This document shows, piece after piece, positions 41,882 through 52,618 of a DNA stretch of 64,000 nt. Source of the stretch: Hominisplanchenecus murintestinalis (GTDB taxonomy: Bacteria; Bacillota; Clostridia; Lachnospirales; Lachnospiraceae); assembly GCA_004793585.1 (NCBI GenBank), contig SRZB01000013.1:1-64000 (forward strand), read 5' to 3'. Positions within the stretch are counted from its first letter, which is position 1, and each line of letters starts with the position of its first letter. The notes under the pieces are model-generated. The model did no database searches. It saw only the letters and a list, made by a program, of their open reading frames with translations, and was not told the DNA's origin. A program made the position numbers and the translations under genes.

Positions 41882-42628
41882 CTACATATACTTAGGATGT
41901 ATCGAAAGTCTATACTTTCTGTCCTTTTTTTCATTTTTCCTATCTAACTCAGAATTAACAAAATTCATATGCCAACAAAATTTCTGATAAGTCTTTTCAT
42001 CTATATCTTCTCTTACTTCTTTTTGCATAATATCAAATCCCTTCATTAACATTTCACCACAAAAATGACAATCATGAAGGAAATTTAAAAAATAAAGATT
42101 ATCAAAATCTTTTCTTACATATCCGCTTAACTGACTATCTTGAGCTATTTCACCAACAACTTTCTTATCAATAATAATTCTAGGATAATTTGCAATGTTG
42201 TCTTCTAAATAATATGCTTTTAAGAGTGCTTCACCCCAAACCATTACATCATCTATAAATAGTTGTCCTACGGAAATTCCACCTCGCAAAAGCCATCCAA
42301 CACTATCACTTGCAGCTTGTTCCTGAAAATGTCCTGCACACATTAATAAACTTCTTATATCTCGTCTACGTTGCATAACTTCACTAGATAATCTTTTTGC
42401 AATTATGATATTATCGGAGAAAATTTTAAATGTAATATCCTTATTTTCTTCGATTTGAATTTGCTTTATAGTGGCTACTGAAAACATATACAAATTATGC
42501 AGCTTATTCATTGCTAATTGTTGATCTACTGCCTTTATTCTATTAGTAACACCTAAAAGGTCAATATATGCAACAATATAAGTATCCGTTTTTCGATCAT
42601 AGGCATCCACATTTTGGTTTATTAACAT
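41882..42628 (-). CDS. Protein with possible nucleotide-cyclase-like fold (248 aa)
   Basis: The pattern resembles class III nucleotide cyclase folds: VAYIDLLGVTNRI (strand with Asp), ITFKIFSDNIIIAKRL (second acidic strand), GWLLRGGISVGQLFID (the RGGI.G loop) and VWGEALLKAYYLED, then NYPRIIID. Proteins with this layout occur in many bacteria as unknowns. Asp residues in the first two strands could bind metal. The ATG is at 42628. It stands alone near regulators; no cyclic-nucleotide-binding partner is seen in the window. Enzymatic activity is only a hypothesis. Confidence 0.55.
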   Translation of the reverse strand: MLINQNVDAYDRKTDTYIVAYIDLLGVTNRIKAVDQQLAMNKLHNLYMFSVATIKQIQIEENKDITFKIFSDNIIIAKRLSSEVMQRRRDIRSLLMCAGHFQEQAASDSVGWLLRGGISVGQLFIDDVMVWGEALLKAYYLEDNIANYPRIIIDKKVVGEIAQDSQLSGYVRKDFDNLYFLNFLHDCHFCGEMLMKGFDIMQKEVREDIDEKTYQKFCWHMNFVNSELDRKNEKKDRKYRLSIHPKYM

Positions 42629-42708
42629 AGTAATCTCTCTTTTTTATTTCTAAAGCGGAAAATAGAAACTGAAATCTATCTCTTTCGTGCTAATCATTCA
42701 ATTTCAAA

Positions 42709-42933
42709 TCAAATAGATTTTTCTGGTATATTTTTCGAATACTTTCGTGGATTTGTTATCCATGAAAACACAATCGCACCACATTCTGCACAAACTAAAT
42801 GATGTATTGGTTCTTGATTTTCTAAGAATCCAGGTGCACCACACAATCTATTATCACCACTTTGATATCCATATCTAAAATCATTTCCACCGCAATATTG
42901 ACAAGAAGTAATTTCAACCCTTCCTATAATCAC
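42709..42933 (-). CDS. Small zinc-ribbon protein (74 aa)
   Basis: Two Cys pairs, CQYCGGNDF near the start and VCAECGAI later, form a probable zinc ribbon. A Cys between them sits in a loop. Ends with a basic tail. The function is not known; such proteins occur in ICEs and phages. It is followed 80 bp on by the cyclase-like gene, perhaps in one transcript. Confidence 0.7.
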   Translation of the reverse strand: MIIGRVEITSCQYCGGNDFRYGYQSGDNRLCGAPGFLENQEPIHHLVCAECGAIVFSWITNPRKYSKNIPEKSI

Positions 42934-43008
42934 TTATTATCCTCCTTTGACTTATAATTTTTCATTTTTTACATACTGGCAAACTGAAATCTGTGATATG
43001 GCAACATG

Positions 43009-43326
43009 CTATTCGCTTGTTTTCAACTTTTCTAATATGTCTGACACTTCGATTTCATTGCCATCTGGAAGTTCTACCATATCATCTTCTGTTTTGTTTG
43101 AAATATCAAGTTTTACAACTTCGTAATAATCTCCGTTAAATCCTGCTTGAAAATCGGCTTCTGCAATATCTTTCTCAGTTGGATCATCATTCCCCCATTC
43201 TTCTAATACCTCTTGTCTAGCATTATAGTTTTGATTGTCAGCATATCCCTCCGCGGATTCTTCATCTGTTGATGAGTACTCAACCTCTCCTTCACACATA
43301 ACAACATACACAATATCATATTTCAT
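43009..43326 (-). CDS. Acidic hypothetical protein (105 aa)
   Basis: Very acidic protein, MKYDIVYVVMCEGEVEYSS, rich in Asp/Glu throughout and ending in a helix (SDILEKLKTSE). No recognised family. The charge and size resemble DNA-mimic anti-restriction proteins, but this is only a resemblance. First gene after the conjugation module's terminator at 43492. Confidence 0.65.
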   Translation of the reverse strand: MKYDIVYVVMCEGEVEYSSTDEESAEGYADNQNYNARQEVLEEWGNDDPTEKDIAEADFQAGFNGDYYEVVKLDISNKTEDDMVELPDGNEIEVSDILEKLKTSE

Positions 43327-43491
43327 CTCTTTACCTCCTGATTTATGTTTTTAACAGATTTACAAATTTCAATATTGTCCCTCTCTGTAACATTAAAATT
43401 ATACCACTTATCCCTTCCTACTACAACAAAATATCCTTATTCCTATTTTCCCTATTTTTCTACCCTCAATACAACCCTAAACATTAAAAAT

Positions 43492-43531
43492 AGAGCAGAC
43501 ACACCCAATCTAACCCAAGTGTGCCTGCTCT
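43492..43531 (-). terminator. Terminator of the conjugation operon's left part
   Basis: AGAGCAG-CACAC type arms (43492-43504 and 43519-43531) with a 14-base loop; on the minus strand ATTTTTA follows. It sits 5 bp after the stop at 43536. Confidence 0.75.
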
Positions 43532-43535
43532 AATA

Positions 43536-44312
43536 CTATCTCTGCTTACCATCCTTATCCATGGACACAACATCTCTGCCAATCTCCCCTGCCTGCCCAG
43601 CTACCCTTGTACGCTTATCATAATAATTCTTAAATGCCTCAAATGCTTCGGCATTGGAGCCATACTCCCTGCCCTCTGCCACACAGGAATCCGTAAACCG
43701 TTGCATTTCTTCCTCATAAGTACCAAGAGGCTGTGCGTTCTCTTTATCGACAGCACTTTTGGCAACTTCACTCTCTGATGCTGCTTTTTTGTCTGACTGC
43801 ATCATCATCTGCTCATTATAACCATTAATCCGATTCGACAATTCATCAAGACTGTCCAGCATCTGATCTGCATGCCCTTTAATTTTCTCCAGACCTTCAC
43901 GGATATGCAACACTTCCGATAGTTTCTTTAGTGCCTTTCTGCCCTGGTGTTTGGCTTTTTCCACCAATTCATGTGCATTCTGCTTTATGGAAGCCCTAAT
44001 CTCCACAAGTTTTCCGTGCAGCTCCTGCACCTTTTCTTCTGCCTTTGCCGCCTGCTCTATCAGAACATTCTTTATAGTGCGTTTTGCCCTGGTCATAAGA
44101 TAGTCATTCTGTTCACGGACACTCTGTAACTCTTCCATCATATCCGTAAGCTGTTCCATCATCGCAGAAAGAGTCTGTTCAAGACTATCTACATATTCTA
44201 CGGTATGGTTTAATTTTTCCATACCGTCTTTATCATGAAACTTCTTTAACAGTTCCATCAAATCTGTTATGTCCCGATCCTTTGCAAACGAATCGCTCAT
44301 TACCTCATCCAT
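43536..44312 (-). CDS. Coiled-coil ICE protein of the DUF6674 type (258 aa)
   Basis: Largely coiled coil (VDSLEQTLSAMMEQL, QELHGKLVEIRASI) with a polar C-terminal end that reads AFEAFKNYYDKR. Resembles DUF6674 proteins, which accompany SpoVG-like and sortase genes in Tn1549-like elements. The ATG at 44312 follows GGAGAGGG; a longer frame to 44345 overlaps the neighbour. Role in transfer unknown. Confidence 0.7.
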   Translation of the reverse strand: MDEVMSDSFAKDRDITDLMELLKKFHDKDGMEKLNHTVEYVDSLEQTLSAMMEQLTDMMEELQSVREQNDYLMTRAKRTIKNVLIEQAAKAEEKVQELHGKLVEIRASIKQNAHELVEKAKHQGRKALKKLSEVLHIREGLEKIKGHADQMLDSLDELSNRINGYNEQMMMQSDKKAASESEVAKSAVDKENAQPLGTYEEEMQRFTDSCVAEGREYGSNAEAFEAFKNYYDKRTRVAGQAGEIGRDVVSMDKDGKQR

Positions 44313-44344
44313 CTTTACCCTCTCCTTCCACTCGGTCTGCATCA

Positions 44345-45028
44345 TTAGCGAAAAGGTAAATTCTCCCTTGCCTCCTGTTTAGACTTATCCTTTGTCGCTA
44401 CATTTTCTTTCGCCTCGTTTACCTGCCTCTCTTTCTTCTCGTGATACACATTCAAAAGCTCTCCATGAAGCTGCTCCCGGAACTCCTTTGTGATTGGATA
44501 TACGATATCACGATAAAGGCTCTCTCCCGCCTTTGCCTTTGTGCTTGCCTTATACGCTGGCATGGACACAAACTCACCATTGCGACCATTGACAATGCTC
44601 ACGCTGTTGATTACAAAAGAATCCTCCAGATAAATACTGGCAAGCCCACGTATATTGCTGCCCTCTCGCTCATATGGTGTGACACTTACCGTAAACTCCG
44701 GTGCACCCTCATCATCTCCTACCACAAATCCGTCCTTATCCAGTGTTCCGGCTTTCTTCTGTTCATAAGCTTCAAGGATTGCTCCCGAAAATTCCTGCTG
44801 GAACTCGGACGTGATCGGATTCACAATATCCTTATACACAGGGTTATTATACTCATCCACCTCGCTGGTTCTTTGGGAAGGCATAGATACAAACATTCCC
44901 TGCCCATCCTTCTTCTCCACGATTGCGATATTGCGGACCACAAGGCTGTCCCCAAACACTACGGTTGCATAAGCCTTTGCTTTACTATCCTCTTTGTTCA
45001 CTTCACTGATTCTGATCTTATAATTCAT
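44345..45028 (-). CDS. Tandem SpoVG-like protein (227 aa)
   Basis: Two copies of the SpoVG nucleic-acid-binding fold. First at 1-85 (YKIRISEVNKEDSKAKAYA, then FVSMPSQRT and DIVNPITSEFQQEF), second at about 112-200 (FVSMPAYKA, DIVYPITKEFREQL). The SpoVG family binds DNA or RNA; a duplicated form is common in clostridial ICEs. The ATG at 45028 follows GGAGG. Between the sortase and coiled-coil genes of the transfer operon. Confidence 0.85.
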   Translation of the reverse strand: MNYKIRISEVNKEDSKAKAYATVVFGDSLVVRNIAIVEKKDGQGMFVSMPSQRTSEVDEYNNPVYKDIVNPITSEFQQEFSGAILEAYEQKKAGTLDKDGFVVGDDEGAPEFTVSVTPYEREGSNIRGLASIYLEDSFVINSVSIVNGRNGEFVSMPAYKASTKAKAGESLYRDIVYPITKEFREQLHGELLNVYHEKKERQVNEAKENVATKDKSKQEARENLPFR

Positions 45029-45061
45029 AACATCCTCCATTTCTGCATATTATCATGCACT

Positions 45062-45658
45062 CTATTCATTGTTATCAGTTGCTAATCTACAGCGGCACAC
45101 AAACCTCTGTGTGCCATGATAGGCACAAGTAAAAAGAGTAAGCCTTTCTTCATCACTCTCAGCACGAACGGAAGCATCATAAGGTCCTACTACTCCGGTA
45201 TTCTCCACGATATAAGTATGAGTTACCATCTCTTGATCTGTCACTTTGACCTCGGCTCCGATTGCAATACTGGAGAGATTCGTGAAGAATGTACCTCTTC
45301 TGCTGCCATTATGTCCTGCCAGTACACAGTTTCCCTTTTGCAAAAGCCCTGCTGTCTCCGGTAGATGTGCGATACCCATATTCAACTGTTCGGCACCTGC
45401 GCCCTCAAAAATCGGGTATCTGATGTTAAGGCTCTCAATCTCGATGGTACCGATTGCACCTTTTGGAAGTTCCGGGGCAGCCTCCTTTTTACCACCGCCG
45501 GCTTCGCTTTCTTCATCCTCCTCATCCTCTGTCACTCCAATCCGATTGATATAGTCCTCTGCCCGTTTCCTGTCAAGGAATCGAAGCAGAAAGGGGAATG
45601 CTACAATGGCAATCCCCAGTACAATAAGTGTTACTATTCTTTTTTTGCTCAATTTCAC
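45062..45658 (-). CDS. Sortase (198 aa)
   Basis: Membrane-bound cysteine transpeptidase. N-terminal anchor at 8-26, linker rich in Glu and Gly, then the sortase fold with active residues His116 (VLAGHNGS), Cys178 (LTLFTCAYH) and Arg185 (TQRFVC). Starts at GTG (45658) after AAAGGATGAG. Sortases of this kind in ICEs may anchor adhesins that help mating contacts; no LPXTG substrate lies in the window. Confidence 0.9.
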   Translation of the reverse strand: MKLSKKRIVTLIVLGIAIVAFPFLLRFLDRKRAEDYINRIGVTEDEEDEESEAGGGKKEAAPELPKGAIGTIEIESLNIRYPIFEGAGAEQLNMGIAHLPETAGLLQKGNCVLAGHNGSRRGTFFTNLSSIAIGAEVKVTDQEMVTHTYIVENTGVVGPYDASVRAESDEERLTLFTCAYHGTQRFVCRCRLATDNNE

Positions 45659-45748
45659 CTCATCCTTTCCTTATACTGAAAAATTTTCCGTGGGAAGAAC
45701 GCTGGTGTTGTGTTCTTCCGGTGCATAACTTAGAATCTTCTTTATACA

Positions 45749-48700
45749 CTACCTCCTGTGTCCCTGATAATCAGACTTTTCCTCTGCTACTCTGGAAACA
45801 TCCTGTTCCGATCTTTCGTCTTCACTCCTCTCTTCCTCCTGCGATGGTTCCGCACTAATGCTTTCCCTGTCAAGATCGAGTTCGGCATTGATTTGATACT
45901 GGCGGGCGAGTTTCTGTTTCAATTCCTCTTCATACTGAAAAGGCTTTTCATAATCCTCCTTTGCCCGTTCCATATTGCGGTGATATTCTTCCAATCTTTG
46001 CTCAAGAAATGTGATTTTGTCTTGAATGCCATTGTAGGCATTTTCCAAACGCATCATAAGCCCTACCGGAGAAGTGGAAGTCTCCACACTGTAACTGGTT
46101 TTGCCAGAAAGAAGCAGATAATTTGTTCCCATGAAATTCTTTTCCACAGAAAGAGTAAATCCCTTATACCTGCCAATTTCTGTTGTTACCCCTGTCTTTG
46201 CCTTACTGATTGCGGCTATCAGTGCTGTACCTCCATCTACCCTTTCACCATAACTCGTGTTCCCTACTGTGATAGAAAACTCCGGCTCCTTCGCTTCCAT
46301 ATCGTCACGGGTAATCACATCCGCACGGACACACTCCAGCTTTTCCTCTGCCGCCTTAATCAGCTTCGGATACTTCACGGTAAAATCATCCTGATTCTGA
46401 TAATGCTTCTGATCATAGGAAGCCTTTAACAGTTTCAACCTCTGAACATCATTGTCAATCTGCATCTTCTCTTTTATCAAAGGATTGCCTGTTGCCACAG
46501 CCTTAATCTCTGCATACTGGAAAGTCACCTCATCAATATCCTCACAGCTTCTTGACACAGACTTACTTGTCATAATCTGCGAAATAAAACGCTGCTTGTT
46601 CTCCACAACGCTCCAAGAGTATGCATCGAAAGTTCCTTTTGTCACATAACGGTAGACTGCCACCTCACTGTTCTCATTGCCCTGACGGATTCCTCTTCCC
46701 TCCCTCTGTTCAATACTGGAAGGCTTCCACGGACAATCTGCATGATGCATTGCAATAAGGTGTGTCTGAACATTGACGCCGGTTCCACATTTATCCGTAG
46801 AGCCAATCATGACCTTTTTCACACCCTGCCTCATTTCACGGAACAGGGTGTCCCTCTGTGCGTCTGTTTTTGCATCATGCACGAAAGCGACCTCTTCGGC
46901 AGGAATCCCCTTTTTCACAAGCTCTGTCTTAATATAGTTATAGACATCAAATTCATTGCCACGCTTATAATAGTCTGATTCCAGCATTTCCTCCTTCCAA
47001 CTGCTCTTTGGTGTACCAATATCAGAAAATACAAGCTGAGTACCGATAATCCCCTGTTTCTCTGCCTGTTTGTATTCATAGTATATATTCTCCACTACCT
47101 GATTCAGTTTTCCGTCCGGATTTGCCGGTGCTGCCGGATCTAACAGTCTGGCATCCATACCGAGAAGCCTTGCGTCATTGGTAATTTTCAAAAAGTTGTC
47201 CACACTGGGATCGACCTGTCCGTTATGGATTCTTTCAGCACGAACCACAAATTCCTCCATGACCTCTTTTGTGTACCAGTCCGGTTCCGTACTCTCAATC
47301 ACATAATTACCGCCACGGAGTGCCGGAACTTCCAGATCCAGCGTATCCCTTGTCCGGATATCTGCTATTTCCTTAAAGAGATTCATAAGTTCCGGAAGAT
47401 TCTTAAATCTGTTAAAACGGTTTCGGAAGCGAAACCCGCTTCCTTCCACATTTAACTCTAAGGAACTTGTCACTTCACCGAAATTCGCTGCCCAACTGTC
47501 AAAGTGATAGATACCCAGTTGCTCCAGTACATCTTTCTGAAGAAAACTCTGCATGACATACATCTCACACATGGTGTTGCTGATGGGGGTTCCAGTTGCA
47601 AACACAATCCCTCTTCCACCATTTAATTCCGATATATACTGGCATTTCATGAACATATCCATTGCCCGTTTGCTCCCGCCTCCGGTAATCCCGGCGACAT
47701 TATTCATCTTTGAAAAAATACTGAGATTTTTAAACGCATGTGCTTCGTCCACCATGATGGAATCTATGCCTAATTCCTCAAAAGTAATCAGGTCATCCTT
47801 CGGTGCATCTGCCAATTCCTTTAACTGTTCTTCCAGTCTTTTCTTCGCTGTCTCTAACTGTTTTACCGTCCAGCTCCTGTCATCCGCATCCCTCATTTCA
47901 GAAATGGCATAGGTGATCTCTTCTAGCTGCCTGTCAAGAAGCTCCTGCTGTCTTTCCTTTGAAAGCGGAATTTTCTCAAACTGAGAGTGGGACATGATGA
48001 TACAGTCATAATCTCCGGTAGCAATCCTTGCCACAAACTGCTGCCGCTTTTTCTTTGCAAAATCGTTTTCCGTTGCAACAAGAATATTCGCTGACGGATA
48101 AAGCCGGAGAAATTCACTTGCCGTCTGACCAATCAGAGGCTTCGGAACCACCATAACCGTTTTATTCGCAAGGCCAAGCCTTTTCTGTTCCATGCAGGCT
48201 GCCATCATTTCAAATGATTTTCCGGCTCCCACACAATGGGCAAGAAGCGTATTTCCACCCATCAATATCCTCGCCACTGCATTCCTCTGATGATCGAGCA
48301 GGTGGATATCCGGATTCATGCCCGGAAACTCCAGATGGGAACCATCATACTCCCTGAGACGGATATTGTTGAAAGTCTCATTGTAATATTCCACATACTT
48401 CTGCCTTCTCTCCTGATCCTTCCATATCCATTCCTTAAACGCTTCCTTAATCTGGTTCTGCTTCTCCCTGGCAAGCATAGTCGCTTCCTTATTCTCCACA
48501 TAGTGATACTTTCCACCGCCATCGTCGATACGGTCTCTTATTGTTACGGTTCTTAAGTTAAGTGTATTCTCAAATATACTGTACGCATCCATACGCTTTG
48601 TCCCATAAGTCTCTGTTGCTGCGACAGAATGGTTATCCTGACCTTTATTCTCAATAAACCACTCCATGGAAAAGCGGTCCAGACTCACTCTGATACCTCT

Positions 48701-51700
48701 TCTGGAATATCCATACATATCTGCCCTTGCCCATCTCGGTGTTTGCAGCAATTCGTAAATAAATGCCTGATAATCCTCCGGTTCAATCCAGGTGGTTCCC
48801 ACTCCCACGTCTATCTCTGTCGCATCAAGGTCTTTGGGCTGCACAGCTTCAAGAGCTTCCACATTTGTACCAAATAACTCCGGCTGCTCTTTTGCATGAG
48901 CCTTTGCTATCCGAAGTTTCTCCCTGACATTACCAGACAGGTATGCATCTGCTGTCTCCCAACCCCGGTTACGGTCATTTTCACTGTAACTTTCGGGATT
49001 GCAGAAAATGATTCCCTGCAATTCCTGTATCAGTTTTTCATGTTGAAGTTCTTTTGTTAATTCCTCGGAAAAATTGATATTGTCAGCCGCCTCGCCCGTC
49101 TTTTCCACTACTTCCTTTTTCATGGAAGTAATATCCGGTGTATAGATGGATAACATATACGGAATATTCACTCCGTTGAACTCATTGATAGAGATGTTAA
49201 GTGCCTCCACTGCTGTCTTCACACTGTCTACTGACTGCTTGGCCTTAATCGTCTGCTTTGTAAACATTTCTGCCTTCGTGACATTTCCATCTTCATCAAG
49301 GACTTCCAAAGAACATAAAAGCGGATAATCACTGTCCTCACGGAACGCTATGGAGTTTGCCCTGTTTGTGATAAACCCATATTCCTTTACATAGGAATCA
49401 TACTTCTCATTTAAGGCTTTCTGTGCCTGCAATATCTCCTCTTCACTACAACCCTCCATCTGAATGCTGATAAGATACCTTGTCAATTCCCTGATATTAT
49501 GAAGCCCAAGAATACGATTTTTTGTCTTATCCCCCACGTCCCACAGATACATCCTGCTGTCCTTGCGGTAATAAATATCATCATCAACCACTGTAAACGT
49601 AAAGTTTTTCACATCCGGATCTGCCGCAATATCCGTAGTAAGCTCCTCTTCATTATCTGAAATCATTTCAAAGTCTTTTAATTGTGCATGGATATTGCTG
49701 ATTGCGTTAGATACGCTCTCGTAGATATTGAAATGCGGTTCCTGATTCACACAAATAGTGTAATTGGAGCTGTCGCCAAACCGTCCCTTTTCATATTCCA
49801 TCTTTCCAAGCATCATTTCCGGGTGCTCTGCAAAATAACTGCCTACCGGAATCCCGTTCTCTGTCACCCCAAGATGTACCCAGTCTGGCTCTATCGCTAT
49901 CTTTCTCTCCCGTTTCTGAAAAAACAGGATATCACTTGTGACTTCTGTTCCCGCATTTCCCCGGAACACCTCTACCGGAAGCCTCACCGCACCGACAAGC
50001 TCTGCCCTTTCAGCCAGATACTTTCTGACATTCGGATTCTTCTTATCCATTGTGCCTTTCGTGGTGATCACTGCCACAATACCACCCGGACGCACCTGAT
50101 CAATCGCCTTTGCAATGAAATAATCATGCACCTTGAAGTTCAGTTTGTTGTACTTCGGATCAAACACCTTATAGTCGCCAAACGGAACATTGCCGATGAC
50201 AACATCGAAGAAGTTATCCGGATAGTTCGTTTCCTCAAAACCCTTGACTTCCACTTTGGCGTTTGGATAAAGAAGTTTGGCAATCCTTCCGGTAATCTTA
50301 TCTAACTCAACTCCATAAAGTTTACTGTCAGACAGTTCCTCCGGCATACATCCGAAGAAGTTCCCCACACCCATAGATGGTTCAAGAATATTGCCTTTTG
50401 CAAATCCAAACTGGGTAAGTGCCCTTGTAACCGCACTTGCCACAGTGGAAGGAGTGTAAAAGGCATTGTTTACGGATGCTCTTGCTGCTTCATATTCTTC
50501 CGGTGTCAGAAGTTCCTTTAATTCCTTATACTCCCTTGCCCACATGCCATTGTTCTCGTCAAAAACCTGTGCAAGACCTCCCCAGCCGACATAACGGGAC
50601 ATGATCTTCTGCTCATCTGCCGAAGCAGCCCTGTTCTCTGCTTCAATCTTTTTCAGCTCACGGATAGCGTCCACATTCCACATATACCTTGTTTTCTGAC
50701 CTCCATCCTTCGTATCCCATATATCAAGATGGAAATTCTCAGGATGTTCCGGTGCTGTCTGACCTTTCAATGTCATATCTGGCAAAGAAAAGTCTGTTTC
50801 TTCTGTCTCCCGCATGATTTCTTCGCCATACTCGGCAAGTGTCACCATACGGTCTTCATCCAGCATCTCACCTCTTACATTGTCGGGAATCCCCATATCC
50901 TCTACTTCATCCGGTATTGCATATTCATCAAGTTCTTCCTCTACAATTTCCGAATCAATAATATCAGGTTCCGGTGTATAGTAATCTCCGGTCAGAATAA
51001 GTGCTGCGATCACTCCTTCTATCGTATTCCAACTGACATATCCCTCTTTTTCCCCCTCTTTATCACGCCATTGGAAACGGATGCCCTTGCTCTTAAAGGT
51101 GTCATAACCATGCAGCCCGTACCCCTCAATAGGCCAGCCTGCACCGCCCATGCCATACTCTTTTTTTATCCGTTTTATACGCTCACTTTTATTTAGCTCC
51201 GTCTGCATGATCTCATAAATGCGTTTCTTACCATCAACGAAACCACTGCCACGCTTTACAACACTCACAATATAATCATGCGGCACACTATCCTCTATCT
51301 TCGGATCAAGGTATGTGTATTTCCCATCTGCAATATTCTGTCTCTCCTTATCCATCAGAACGGAATCATGAAATGAAAAAAGAGAAACCTGTTCATATAC
51401 GGTTTCCCTTTTCTCTCCGAAGGAATCTAAGTCCTCCAGTTCCCTATTCAATTCTTCCTCAAATTGTTCGACTTTGTCCGCTTTTAGTGGTACTGGTTCA
51501 CGATCTCGTGTATCACGATCTCCTCCGCCTGCATCATTCCCTGCTGTCTGATTTTGTACATCTCCATCGTGTCTGCCGGATTCTCTGGTTTGTGGTTTTT
51601 CAGATACTTCTCCATCATCGTGTCGATCATCTGATACGCCTCCCTGTTCACCGGTTCCAGAACTTCCGTCAGTCTGCCGAACCGCACGAGAGACTTGTAC

Positions 51701-52603
51701 CTCTGGTAATGGTTCTCCTTGAGATAATCCATTGCCATCAATCCGTACTTGCCCAGTTTCGACAGGTTTTCCTTCTCCATGCTGATATTCGGGTACAGCA
51801 TCCCATCCTCTGCTTCCGTGTACGTTAGTGTCAGACTCATACTGCATTCTCCTTTCTCTTTCAAATCTGCTGATATTGTGGCTGAACTCCTTTAAGACTT
51901 CACAGGACACATCACTGACAAAGGTCCCAAGCTCATAGATAACATCTTCCTTGTTAATCGCTGTGACGATATCAAAGTCCTGCTCATCAACGGTCAGTTC
52001 AAATCCACACCGAGTTGCTACAACATAATAAATGCTTTTTGTAATAAGAGCTGATGCATCAATTTCTGAAACCTTTCCATACCGGTTATCTATCATCGAC
52101 TCAACAGCCTCTTTTATATTACCACGCTTTGCGTGGTTCTCTTTTATTATGCCACCAATCTGCTTTTTTGTAAAGTCCCAAATTACTTTTTTTAACGAAT
52201 CCCTATTAAAACCTTCAATACTGCCAATCTCACCATTTCTTGCAAGGTAGGCTGCATAATTCTCCAGATTTTCTCCATCTAAAGTCCAGGTAAGTTGACG
52301 CTTCCTGCCGCCGGTATCACTGATGTCAAAGACATATCGGCAATAAGGCTGCAATGCTCTTGACGGATATATCGCAATTCCCTTGCTTCCACGCTTTACA
52401 TAACGGTCAACCTTTTTCCAAGTATCATAATCCGCTACCAGTGTGCTGTGCGGTTTCTGTGCATATATCATCAGAATGTTGTCAAATTCATAACGATAGA
52501 GCCGCCCGGTAAGCGAAAGCACATCTTTCCAGTTCTCCGCATTCTTTGTGACTTCATGGATAATCTCGTTATAAATCTGCCTGACTTTATAATCTACGCT
52601 CAT
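45749..52603 (-). CDS. Giant DNA methylase-SF2 helicase fusion of ICEs (2284 aa)
   Basis: Conjugation-linked multidomain protein. The N-terminus ([18 protein letters not shown]) looks like an ArdC/anti-restriction-type region; about 250-380 is low complexity (Gly, Asp, Gln-rich). An N6-adenine methylase core follows: [13 protein letters not shown] (about 736) and [10 protein letters not shown] (about 801). A SNF2/SF2 helicase lies at about 1440-1990: Walker A in [10 protein letters not shown] (about 1456), [10 protein letters not shown] (1616) and GTGVNVQTH with [11 protein letters not shown] (1930s). This protein occurs in Tn1549-like elements. The methylase may protect incoming DNA. A separate TnpV gene is encoded in another frame across the low-complexity part. 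Confidence 0.92.
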   Translation of the reverse strand: MSVDYKVRQIYNEIIHEVTKNAENWKDVLSLTGRLYRYEFDNILMIYAQKPHSTLVADYDTWKKVDRYVKRGSKGIAIYPSRALQPYCRYVFDISDTGGRKRQLTWTLDGENLENYAAYLARNGEIGSIEGFNRDSLKKVIWDFTKKQIGGIIKENHAKRGNIKEAVESMIDNRYGKVSEIDASALITKSIYYVVATRCGFELTVDEQDFDIVTAINKEDVIYELGTFVSDVSCEVLKEFSHNISRFERERRMQYESDTNVHGSRGWDAVPEYQHGEGKPVETGQVRIDGNGLSQGEPLPEVQVSRAVRQTDGSSGTGEQGGVSDDRHDDGEVSEKPQTRESGRHDGDVQNQTAGNDAGGGDRDTRDREPVPLKADKVEQFEEELNRELEDLDSFGEKRETVYEQVSLFSFHDSVLMDKERQNIADGKYTYLDPKIEDSVPHDYIVSVVKRGSGFVDGKKRIYEIMQTELNKSERIKRIKKEYGMGGAGWPIEGYGLHGYDTFKSKGIRFQWRDKEGEKEGYVSWNTIEGVIAALILTGDYYTPEPDIIDSEIVEEELDEYAIPDEVEDMGIPDNVRGEMLDEDRMVTLAEYGEEIMRETEETDFSLPDMTLKGQTAPEHPENFHLDIWDTKDGGQKTRYMWNVDAIRELKKIEAENRAASADEQKIMSRYVGWGGLAQVFDENNGMWAREYKELKELLTPEEYEAARASVNNAFYTPSTVASAVTRALTQFGFAKGNILEPSMGVGNFFGCMPEELSDSKLYGVELDKITGRIAKLLYPNAKVEVKGFEETNYPDNFFDVVIGNVPFGDYKVFDPKYNKLNFKVHDYFIAKAIDQVRPGGIVAVITTKGTMDKKNPNVRKYLAERAELVGAVRLPVEVFRGNAGTEVTSDILFFQKRERKIAIEPDWVHLGVTENGIPVGSYFAEHPEMMLGKMEYEKGRFGDSSNYTICVNQEPHFNIYESVSNAISNIHAQLKDFEMISDNEEELTTDIAADPDVKNFTFTVVDDDIYYRKDSRMYLWDVGDKTKNRILGLHNIRELTRYLISIQMEGCSEEEILQAQKALNEKYDSYVKEYGFITNRANSIAFREDSDYPLLCSLEVLDEDGNVTKAEMFTKQTIKAKQSVDSVKTAVEALNISINEFNGVNIPYMLSIYTPDITSMKKEVVEKTGEAADNINFSEELTKELQHEKLIQELQGIIFCNPESYSENDRNRGWETADAYLSGNVREKLRIAKAHAKEQPELFGTNVEALEAVQPKDLDATEIDVGVGTTWIEPEDYQAFIYELLQTPRWARADMYGYSRRGIRVSLDRFSMEWFIENKGQDNHSVAATETYGTKRMDAYSIFENTLNLRTVTIRDRIDDGGGKYHYVENKEATMLAREKQNQIKEAFKEWIWKDQERRQKYVEYYNETFNNIRLREYDGSHLEFPGMNPDIHLLDHQRNAVARILMGGNTLLAHCVGAGKSFEMMAACMEQKRLGLANKTVMVVPKPLIGQTASEFLRLYPSANILVATENDFAKKKRQQFVARIATGDYDCIIMSHSQFEKIPLSKERQQELLDRQLEEITYAISEMRDADDRSWTVKQLETAKKRLEEQLKELADAPKDDLITFEELGIDSIMVDEAHAFKNLSIFSKMNNVAGITGGGSKRAMDMFMKCQYISELNGGRGIVFATGTPISNTMCEMYVMQSFLQKDVLEQLGIYHFDSWAANFGEVTSSLELNVEGSGFRFRNRFNRFKNLPELMNLFKEIADIRTRDTLDLEVPALRGGNYVIESTEPDWYTKEVMEEFVVRAERIHNGQVDPSVDNFLKITNDARLLGMDARLLDPAAPANPDGKLNQVVENIYYEYKQAEKQGIIGTQLVFSDIGTPKSSWKEEMLESDYYKRGNEFDVYNYIKTELVKKGIPAEEVAFVHDAKTDAQRDTLFREMRQGVKKVMIGSTDKCGTGVNVQTHLIAMHHADCPWKPSSIEQREGRGIRQGNENSEVAVYRYVTKGTFDAYSWSVVENKQRFISQIMTSKSVSRSCEDIDEVTFQYAEIKAVATGNPLIKEKMQIDNDVQRLKLLKASYDQKHYQNQDDFTVKYPKLIKAAEEKLECVRADVITRDDMEAKEPEFSITVGNTSYGERVDGGTALIAAISKAKTGVTTEIGRYKGFTLSVEKNFMGTNYLLLSGKTSYSVETSTSPVGLMMRLENAYNGIQDKITFLEQRLEEYHRNMERAKEDYEKPFQYEEELKQKLARQYQINAELDLDRESISAEPSQEEERSEDERSEQDVSRVAEEKSDYQGHRR
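51484..51840 (-). CDS. tnpV: TnpV-like protein nested in the methylase-helicase gene (118 aa)
   Basis: A frame shifted by +1 inside the methylase-helicase gene reads like a TnpV (transposon-encoded) protein: [17 protein letters not shown] at the start, [19 protein letters not shown], a [14 protein letters not shown] stretch, and a typical end [14 protein letters not shown]. It has its own ribosome site, AAAGGAG, 9 bases before ATG 51840. The larger gene is low complexity just here, as expected where a second frame is constrained. Dual coding is unusual for the family; TnpV function itself is unknown. Confidence 0.7.
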   Translation of the reverse strand: MSLTLTYTEAEDGMLYPNISMEKENLSKLGKYGLMAMDYLKENHYQRYKSLVRFGRLTEVLEPVNREAYQMIDTMMEKYLKNHKPENPADTMEMYKIRQQGMMQAEEIVIHEIVNQYH

Positions 52604-52618
52604 TTTACCTGCACCCCC

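Noticed and set aside
43009..43326. Anti-restriction DNA mimic (ArdA/Ocr-like)
   Set aside because: Only the high acidity supports it; no family pattern is visible.
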